The position numbers and the translations under genes are program-made. From contig NC_067132.1 in the NCBI RefSeq assembly GCF_021347895.1, forward strand, positions 6,609,268 through 6,673,267: 64,000 nucleotides of DNA, written 5' to 3'. This document shows, one piece after another, positions 56,955 to 64,000 of the stretch (position 1 is the first letter of the stretch; each line of letters begins with the position of its first letter). Below the pieces are notes generated by a model. The model made no database searches, was not told the DNA's origin, and saw only the letters and a program-made list of their open reading frames with translations. Source of the stretch: Acanthochromis polyacanthus. Taxonomy: Eukaryota; Chordata; Actinopteri; Pomacentridae.

Positions 56955-57185
56955 GACCCCTAAGGGCGGCAAAGTTTTCTGAGCTTAATGTTAGTGGCAC
57001 TGGATGCAAAGCAGTGGGATGACTTTCACTGCCACATTCTTTACATTGCACTGTCTTAACACAGTCTTTGGCCATATGATGGATGGAAGAACAGCATCTA
57101 ATACATATGTGTTTGTCTTTCAGAAGAGCTTTTCTTTCCTGTAAAGTTTTACTCCTGAACAAGTGACATTTTCTCAAGGAGTGTG
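56955..57185 (-). pseudogene. BEL/Pao-type gag zinc-knuckle fragment
   Basis: The frame reads MRKCHLFRSKTLQERKALLK, then DKHICIRCCSSIHHMAKDC (CCHC-like knuckle), VQCKECGSESHPTALHPVP. Tandem CCHC/CxxC plus HxxALHP is typical of BEL/Pao Gag, which packages retrotransposon RNA. It abuts the 5' side of L1-D. No LTR seen. Confidence 0.75.
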
Positions 57186-57194
57186 GCTTACCAT

Positions 57195-57413
57195 GTCATG
57201 ACTGGATTTGTTGTACAGGTGGCATCCTATCACAGTTCCACGCTGGAATTTACATCGCTCCTGAGAGCGATTCATTCTTTCACAAATTCACAAATGTTTG
57301 TAAAAGCAGTGCATGCCTAGGTGCTTGATTTTGTACACCTGTGGCCATGGAAGTGATTGGAACATCTGATTCTGATTATTTGCATGGGTGAGCGAATACT
57401 TTTGGAAATATAG
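57195..57413. mobile_element. DNA-transposon terminal fragment
   Basis: Contains gtgcatgcctaggtgcttga, cacctgtggccatggaagtg and the end aatacttttggaaatatagt plus gta. This is a common fish DNA-element end that I cannot place in a superfamily with confidence. Only one end is seen. Confidence 0.55.
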
Positions 57414-57448
57414 TGTATAGCTGAATGATGTTTATTTTGTCGTTTATT

Positions 57449-58110
57449 ATAATAGGATAATATTGCTTTTTATACCAACAAATCAGTAAAGAAAGGATGG
57501 TTTTACCTTGCTGACATGTTTAAACTGCATCTGCAGTCTTCCTCAGAGTGTCATCTGATGTGTTCTGACATGTCCTTTTTATCAGGTGAACGGTCTAACA
57601 GACATTCTGTCAGACCGGCCACGCCCCCTGCCGTCCGGTGGTCTCTGGAGGATGGAGTCCCAGGTATGCGAGAGAGTGTAGGCCCCCTCGTCCCGGTTCA
57701 TGGAGCAGCTCGCCCGCTTCCTGATCTCGAAGGCCTTATTTATGTTTGTTGGTCTCCGATGTTCTCCCCTTTTCTTTTGCAGTGATCCGTGATAGCTGAT
57801 TTCTTGTTTTCTTGATCGGCTTCTTCTTTTTGTGTTCTTGTGAGTTGTCCAGTTGTTTTCTTTTCGCATTCTGTCTGGTGTTCTCTTCATCTTGTGTTGA
57901 ATGATCTGCCGGTTTCTCCAATGTATGTTTTCTTGCATGATTCGCACGGAATTTCAGAAATGATATTGCATTTCTTGTCTGGTTCTATTTTGTCTCTTGG
58001 GTGGGCTAATAGCTGCCGGACACGTCAGCAGATGACACTCTGAAGAAGACTGCAGATGCAGCTGAAACATGTAAGCAAGGTAAAACAATCCTTTCTTTAC
58101 CGATTTGTCG
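57449..58110 (-). mobile_element. Penelope-like retroelement 3' part between inverted repeats
   Basis: Coding on -: ISEIPCESCKKTYIGETGRS (GIY-YIG endonuclease block, about 57975-57915), a Lys-rich linker, then NKAFEIRKRASCSMNRDEGA and LSHTWDSILQ. The sequence is flanked by inverted repeats of ~90 bp (about 57468-57565 and 58010-58110, both with actgcatctgcagtctt or its complement). Penelope-like elements pair a reverse transcriptase with this nuclease and often carry complex terminal repeats. The reverse transcriptase itself is missing. Confidence 0.85.
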
Positions 58111-58424
58111 GCATAAAAAGCAACGTTATCCAATATAGTGCTTTTGAGAATGGCCCCGACACCATTCAGACCACAATTCAGAATACTGGCAGGGCAAGCA
58201 GCAGCTCAATTCTCCCATTAAGCAACAGGGAATGTAAGAGGACTGATATGAGACAGAAAAAAATGTAAAAAGGTTCAATTGTTTACATTTTTGAGATTTG
58301 GGTTGAGCTTATTAAAGATATATATATACACGTTGGTTCAGGTTGTTTAGTCATTATTTTTTTAAGTTCTGCATTTCATTTTAAGATATACACTTATATC
58401 AAAAATTATTTATTAATAAATATT

Positions 58425-59308
58425 GGGGTGAAAGTAAGCCAGAATGGTCCGGTACTGCGTACCGGCAAAAGATCTGGTGGCGGTACGCAGTACCGGGAAA
58501 AGATCCGGTGGTGGTACGCCGCTCTTCCACCGGTATCTATGGGTACGCTGCCCGACTGCCTGCTATCGACCGTTCACTCAACAGTACGTGAGTGCACATG
58601 TGTGTCTACTTTCCGTAACACAGCGACTGCTATGGCCAATAGGAGCCAATAGCAAGTAGGTGTGCTTGATGTATTGCACTGGGACATTTCCCACAACTCG
58701 TCAATAGACGTCAACAAGCGCCGCTTGCGCCAGGACGGGGTGAACAATAAATTACACCTGAAATTCCACACGTTCTTGTGATTGGCTGAAAAACTTTATA
58801 CTGGATTTACAGCGGTTATCATCGACAGATGCATATTTAAAATAAAAACAGAGAGAAGCTCTACAAAACAGTCAAGTTTTTTTTGTCAAAGCAATAATGC
58901 AGAGGAAAATAATCTCTTTGATTAAATGAAAAGGCAGGGACACTGAAGGAAGGGTTACCACAGAAAATCAGAAACTAACTACTACTACTACTATAACTGC
59001 TTTAGGCCTCTGTGGAAAATATTTTAGGTGATGTGTTTTGATGTTTAGTTCCATTTTGAGTGTTTGCTCGTGACCTCATATCTGTTCTTAGAGCCTTGTA
59101 TTCTGGATGTTTATCAGTGTTTCAATTAAAGCAAAAAGTTTACCATATTTTCAAGTGTTATTCCTACCTTATTCCATTGGCCTACAGTAAAATATTAATG
59201 TTTTTATTTGTTTGTCTCTTAACTTTTCTATTTTAAAATGCATGAAGTTAGAGCGAGACGAGGGTTTTGGTAATAGTAGCGGCAAGAATTTAAAACTACT
59301 TTCACCCC
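58425..59308. mobile_element. Non-autonomous element with GGGGTGAAAGTA ends (884 bp)
   Basis: Perfect 12-bp inverted ends ggggtgaaagta (58425) and tactttcacccc (59297-59308). Near the left end, the ggtacg(c/g)agtaccgg-type palindromes and gatc(t/c)ggtgg repeat two to three times (58448-58530). No transposase found; superfamily undetermined. Confidence 0.7.
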
Positions 59309-61413
59309 TGAGTATACCCACTGGAATAAACTAGACTACACCACTGCTTTGGAGCCAGTTGCTATGTCCATATGACCATTTCTTCCAGGATTTCGCAGGT
59401 ATTTTTCAAGATTGTTATGGCCAAAAATGCCTGAATTCGTGGCAGCTTTATAAAAAAAATTGCGATGTAAGTTGCAATGTTTTAAGCGTATTTGTTGCGA
59501 TGAAATTGCAGGAGACAGTGACAATTGCAAAAAAGTTGCATTTTTTCAGCTTTTAGAACATGTTTCAACATGGTAATTGACAACATTTATTTCGAAATTT
59601 ATTATTTAACGCTCCAACCCATTTATACAAAAGCTGGTAAACCATGGTGGGAAATTAGCAGCAGCCAATATACTGGTTTAACATGAAGTGGTTAGTAGAT
59701 TTAAGGCACAAAATGATAATTTGCTATTGAATGAATCACATTTGGACATATCTGTTAGTGGCCTAAAAAATTATTTTCACTTCCTGCCACACACACACAC
59801 TCACAGTTTGTCACGTCAATTAACATGAAAAGCGTTTAGAGACCGCAGTACTTCACCAAGACTGTTCATTACCTGACCTTGCGCTGAACACAGGTGTATG
59901 TTATGCATGTGTACATACCGAATCACGTGACAAAATATGTAGCAGGCAGCGGGAATTGATGGTCCTTGTATCCTTGTATCATTTCCGATACATCCATGGT
60001 GGTGGATTTGTAATAGGATCGCAATGATGTGATCGTCTGCAAGCCGCTGAGGTAGCGTTGACTTGTTGCCATGGTTACCGTGCCGCAATCAGATGCCGTG
60101 CTACTATCTCAATGGGAAATCCTTAAAAAATCCGTGGATCCAAACTATAAGCTGCATCACTGCCAAAATCGAATCACTTGGTCCTTGTGTCATTTCTGAC
60201 CTTCCATGAAAATTTCATCCAAATCCATAGTCTGCTTTGAGTATCAACATTTATCAAAAACAGGAAGAATTCATGTATGCCGATCGTCACATAACTCCGC
60301 TGCGTTCCTTGGTGGAGTCATGAATATAACTCACCTTCATTCTTTCAGAGCTCCAACAGATCTGGATGCAACAGTTTCCATCAGAGTGATTTGTCTTGTC
60401 TGCGGTCTGCTCATTTCAGTCATCCCCCTGTTTCATGGTAGAAAAGTGTTTCTCAATCAATGATTTTTAATTTTCTTTTTTGTATTCCACAGGTCTAAAA
60501 ACAGTTTGCTTCCACTTTGGTGAAAAACATCAGGGAATTAATTGTTTTGCAGTCTTCAGCAGTAATTTTTGTTGATAGCTAAGACACATTAGTATCGCAC
60601 ATGTCTGCATCTTCAAACCAAAAACAAGGAAGTGAATTCGGTGACGTATGTGCAATATGTTTGCGCTGGGGACTGCTATGATTGGTGTAACTCACGGGAG
60701 GCTGGCCAAAATTGCGGGAAAGTTCCGGTGATTGGACAAAATTGCAAGGCCGTGCAGAATTCGCGGAGATTAGTTGAATTTGCGTAAATTTGCATGATCG
60801 CAACATCACAAATTCGTGGAGGGACTGACTGACATACAGAGCAGCAGAGCGGAATGGTGCCATCATGAACGAGCCTGTGAGCCTTAGCTCAGGGAAAAGA
60901 AACCCTGATATTTCAGATACGAATCTCTTTTGTTGCAGTGCAATAAAAGTGTAGTCATGTGTAAAAAGACAGCCTTGTGACAGCTTGTGAAGCCACTTGA
61001 CTCGTAACTAGTGATTTGTCTGAATTTCAAGCACTTATGTAGTCGAACACGGAGACTTTTCAACTATGAATATGTATGCATTGACAACTCTTTGTACGCA
61101 TTGACAAATATTATTACATGTACAAATTTTAATACAGATTAACAGATTTTTTACACTTTTGAAAACCTAATTATAGACACAAATTTTGAAACGATTGCAG
61201 ATTTCAGTTCACATTGTCAAATTCTTCTACAGATTGACAAATCTCACTTCAGACACCCGGATTGAGATACAGACAGACAACTCTACATACGCATTGACAA
61301 ATAGTTTTGCTACAATAATGTCCCCATATGATTATGGCTGAAGCAGAGGAGGCTATTTTTTTTTTTTGCACTGATAAAGGAAGACCTTGCTATCTGGAGA
61401 AGTGAGTATTAGA
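59309..61413. other. Unassigned repetitive-looking DNA
   Basis: Contains variants of gcattgacaa spaced through 61075-61310, and ttgcgatgtaagttgcaatg-type sequence near 59460. These suggest old transposon bodies. No protein family recognised. Confidence 0.4.
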
Positions 61414-61562
61414 GGCTCAAAATGATTATAGTCCCAGCTCAAGGACATGGACAACCACAAACTGTGCGGATGACACATTGTGTTCAGGAAGCAGAGAAAT
61501 ACTTGAGGCTCAAGTCAGATTTGCAAGCCCTTCCATTGCATGAGGTGGACCTGGAGAATGTT

Positions 61563-62345
61563 TAGTTTTAGTTTAGTTTAGTTTTATTCACACATCAAAA
61601 CAATACAATACATGGTGTATACAACACATATTTTTGTTTCCAATATTTTACACAGGCAGATGTGTGAAAAGGGTCACCCCAAAGAAACTATTTAAAGCTT
61701 TTAAATAGGGGGCCCAGTTTACCATGAATATAGGATATTGGCCATATATCCATATAATTATGGATGACATACAAACAAATAATTTACATACAAATAAACA
61801 ATAGACAATCTCAATGTTCAGGTTACGTTGAATTCAATTAGAAGTACCAAATAGTAGTTTTAACAAGGAGGAGTTAACACGTGCAAGCAAGGTTCAGGTG
61901 TTAATACAATTTCCAATCAGCACATTAAACATACATTTCTAGTAGTTGAGTTTTTAGTTTTTTCTTGAATATGGAAACAGAATGTGACTTTTTTAATTGT
62001 TCATCAAGCTCATTCCAGATCTGTGGTCCTCTGCACACGATGCTAAAACTTGCACATTTTAGTCTTCTCTTTTTCCCAGTGATTAGGTTTTTATTCCTGG
62101 TGGTGTAAGTGTGCGTAGGAGCACAGATTGGGATGAGGTGACATAGTTTACTATTTAATTTGTGGACAGTCTGGAACATTATACAAGCATTCTGAAAGTA
62201 GTTGTATTCACTGAGCCTCAGGAGATTGTGGCGATGGAAGATTGTTTTTGTGGGGGAGTTAAATACCGACCATGTTAAGGCGCGTATGACTTTTTTTTGG
62301 AGTATCTGAAGCTTTTTTAAGTGAAATGAGCATTGTTATTGAGTA
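61563..62345 (-). mobile_element. Non-LTR LINE 3' end (L2/CR1-like) with (TAAAC)n-type tail
   Basis: On - the C-terminal frame reads PTHTYTTRNKNLITGKKRRL, then FSIVCRGPQIWNELDEQLKK to LLEMYV stop (62179-61925). This is the conserved end of L2/CR1-group reverse transcriptases. An untranslated tail follows to the repeat gtttagttttagtttagttt on + at about 61563. It is heavily 5'-truncated and inserted in the retroviral relic. Confidence 0.8.
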
Positions 62346-62648
62346 TGAGACAAGTTGAGTGCTGGCTATGCAGTAGTGAAAGTTCAGGGAACTGAATTTG
62401 TTGTTGAGAAAGTGGAAGTACCACAACCTGCATCCGCACAGCTTGCTGAACTTGTAGGGCTAACTGAAACATGTCTGTTGGCAGAAGTCAAGCGGGTGAT
62501 GATATAGACAGATTCAGCGTATGCACATAACATTTGTGATTTCTTTGGATCAGTGTGGAAAAATTGAGGGTTTAACAAAATGGATGGTTCTCCTATACAG
62601 CATCATGCCCAGATAATGAAATTGTTGCATGCGGTGATGAATTCTAAA

Positions 62649-62682
62649 GAAATAGCAATAGCTACTTAGCTATTGCTATTTC
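62649..62682. repeat. 16-bp perfect hairpin, 2-nt loop
   Basis: Arms gaaatagcaatagcta (62649-62664) and 62667-62682 are exact complements. It coincides with the end of the recognisable RNase H sequence. Confidence 0.88.
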
Positions 62683-62751
62683 CTGCGTGACACACAAAAT
62701 GGCTGTCATTTATTATGTTATGTTAATATTTGTAATAAGTGCAGCCTTTTT

Positions 62752-63553
62752 GTAGCTCTGGAGGCGAGACTCGCCAAATTGGAATCGCGGCTCCGCACAA
62801 TGGAAAATAACCCACTAGCAGCTAGCCTGCTAGTGGCTAGCCAGGCCCCCTTTGCTGGTGCAGACCGCAATAGCTTAGCTGCTAGTGTAGCATCTGTTAG
62901 CTGTCCCTTAGCAGCTCCCGAGCAGCCGGGAAGCCAGGATGGCTGGGTGACAGTTCGTAGGATACATAGTCCTAAGCTCAAGCCCGCTGTCCCGGCCCAC
63001 CACAAACCGCTTCATGTTTCTAATCGTTTTTTCCCCGCTCAGCGACACACCCGCTGAGAAACCAACTCTGATCATTGGCAGCTCCATAGTCAGAAACGTG
63101 AAGCTAGTGACACCAGCGACCATAGTTAAATGCCTCCCAGGGGCCAGAGTGGGCGACACAGAAGCAAATTTGAAACTGCTGGCTAAAGATAATCGTAAAT
63201 ATAGTAAGATTATTATACACGTCGGCGGTAACGACACACGGTTACGCCAATCGGAGGTCACCAAAATTAGCGTAGCATCGGTGTGTACTTTCGCCAAAAC
63301 CATGTCGGACTCCATAGTTTTCTCTGGACCCTTGCCTGATCTGACCAGCGATGACATGTTTAGCCGCATGTCGTCGTTTCGCCGCTGGTTGTCTATGTGG
63401 TGTCCATCAAACAACGTGGGCCTTATAGATAATTGGAGCTCTTTTTCGGGAAAACCTGGTCTGATTAGGAGAGATGGCATCCATCCCACTTTGGCTGGTC
63501 CAGCTCTCATTTCTAGGAATATGGCTGCTTTTATTAGTACTCCTAAAGCATGA
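62752..63553 (+). pseudogene. L2 ORF1 with SGNH esterase-like domain, one frameshift
   Basis: The N-terminal part reads LEARLAKLESRLRTMENNPL and [20 protein letters not shown] (coiled coil plus linker) and stops at 63055. A shift near 63045 links to [20 protein letters not shown] (catalytic Ser block), [17 protein letters not shown] (GGND block) and [14 protein letters not shown] (DxxH block), ending STPKA. All three SGNH signature blocks are present. The enzyme's role in LINE replication is unsettled. The single frameshift disables this copy. Confidence 0.88.
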
Positions 63554-63574
63554 CAACCCAGAGTTAAGACCAGG

Positions 63575-63988
63575 ATGCAGAGTTGTAGTCTTACACACCT
63601 CTCTGCAGTTTCCTCACAGCTGTCACCCTCCAGTAATTCAGTTAGCTTTATTGAGACTGTGTCTGTCCCCCGACCACCAAAATTCAATAAATTAAACAAA
63701 TCAAAAATATACAAAAGTAATAGTAACCATAGGCGTCAGACGGTGGGGACGTGTCAGAAACCAGTTTTATTTGTTGTTATATATCGTCCTCCTGCTCCTT
63801 ATTCTGAGTTTTTATCTCAATTCTCAGACTTTTTATCTGAATTAGTGCTCAGTTCAGACAAAGTTATTATTGCGGGTGACTTTAACATTCATGTTGACAT
63901 AGACAGCGACAGCCTTACAACAGCTTTTAATTCAATATTAGACTCAATTGGGTTTTCTCAACATGTAAATAAACCAACTCAGTTTTAA
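63575..63988 (+). pseudogene. L2 ORF2 endonuclease, partial
   Basis: The region VIYRPPAPYSEFLSQFSDFL and VIIAGDFNIHVDIDSD carries the RPP and GDFN motifs of the AP endonuclease. The first part of the frame (before KPVLFVV) does not match well, and a stop follows KPTQF near 63986, close to the window edge. Fragment only. Confidence 0.8.
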
Positions 63989-64000
63989 TCACACTCTTGA

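Larger units (their letters stand above)
53060..56960 (-). mobile_element. L1-type LINE (L1-D), internally deleted, same group as L1-C
   Basis: Order on -: ORF1 remnant (56950-56008), a ~780-bp spacer holding an 18S rRNA fragment, ORF2 endonuclease (from 55227), reverse transcriptase up to LVHSDQTGFIKSCLPSDN (about 53520), then a jump to the C-terminal zinc-knuckle and tail. The tail reads LTAAKKIIAVRWKPPHT, equivalent to AGFTAAKKTILQLWFKP of L1-C. The deletion removes the catalytic part of the polymerase. No clear target duplication was seen. Confidence 0.85.
61414..62690 (+). pseudogene. Endogenous-retrovirus-type pol fragment (RNase H region), split by a LINE
   Basis: After the LINE, the frame from about 62372 reads AGYAVVKVQGTEF, then ASAQLAELVGLTETCLLAEV, a stop, TDSAYAHNICDFFGSVWK, another stop and DGSPIQHHAQ. 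This is the retroviral RNase H fold with the TDSAYA motif. The piece before the LINE (61414-61562) ends near HEVDLEN. In-frame stops, the LINE and loss of the segment expected around the insertion make it an inactive old copy. No gag, env or LTR seen here. Confidence 0.7.
62749..64000 (+). mobile_element. L2-type LINE with esterase-like ORF1, continuing past the window
   Basis: ORF1 (with one frameshift) is followed at 63760 by the start of ORF2 endonuclease coding. The element is on +. Its 3' half lies beyond 64000. The arrangement of SGNH-esterase ORF1 then AP endonuclease is known for L2/CR1-clade LINEs. Confidence 0.85.

Overview
The window is vertebrate nuclear DNA, most likely from a ray-finned (teleost) fish. 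The spliced genes have GT-AG introns. The repeats are typical teleost families: Tc1-like elements with inner inverted repeats, Rex3, L1, L2, BEL/Pao, PIF/Harbinger and Penelope-like elements. Long (GT)n tracts are frequent. Two sites inside one LINE also match Rex3 PCR primers as I recall them. The species cannot be fixed from the sequence alone.

Only two host genes are supported, and they converge. The last three coding exons of a LanC-like gene (lancl2) lie on + at 143-5349. Three exons of vopp1 lie on - at 49602-38418; its signal-peptide exon(s) were not found. LANCL2 and VOPP1 are also neighbours in tail-to-tail orientation at human 7p11.2, which supports the lancl2 call over lancl1. About 33 kb separates the two stop codons.

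Layout. 1-5.3 kb: lancl2 exons, with a Tc1 copy inserted in an L2 relic inside the last intron. 5.8-7.5 kb: GT-bounded repeat and unassigned DNA. 8.0-13.1 kb: full-length dead L1 (-) with a 10-bp target duplication. 13.3-17.1 kb: PIF/Harbinger remains interrupted by a 5'-truncated L1, itself interrupted by a TTAA-flanked element. 17.4-18.6 kb: BEL/Pao pol relic. 19.4-20.2 kb: microsatellites and a scrambled mariner-type copy. 22.2-34.5 kb: a nest in which an outer Tc1 contains an inner Tc1, which contains both a 5'-inverted Rex3 and a near-complete L1. 35-38.4 kb: two short DNA elements and a third GT-bounded repeat.

38.4-49.6 kb is vopp1 with its introns. The long intron holds a fold-back element carrying an 18S rRNA 5' fragment, a 77-bp-arm palindrome, a large inverted pair of a gene-like composite repeat, and a Tc1 copy with broken frame but visible DDE residues. 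50-53 kb: long-TIR element, a CCDC106-like exon and satellite-like repeats. 53-57.2 kb: internally deleted L1 (-) holding a second 18S fragment, next to a BEL/Pao gag relic. 57.4-58.1 kb: Penelope-like C-terminus between inverted repeats. 58.4-59.3 kb: small TIR element. 61.4-62.7 kb: retroviral-type RNase H relic split by a LINE tail. 62.75-64 kb: L2-type LINE with an esterase-like ORF1, running off the end.

No operon, CRISPR array, phage or other prokaryotic system is present. The most unusual pattern is a series of short hairpins with very small loops. Several interrupt otherwise alignable transposon sequence, as expected of local template-switch mutation.
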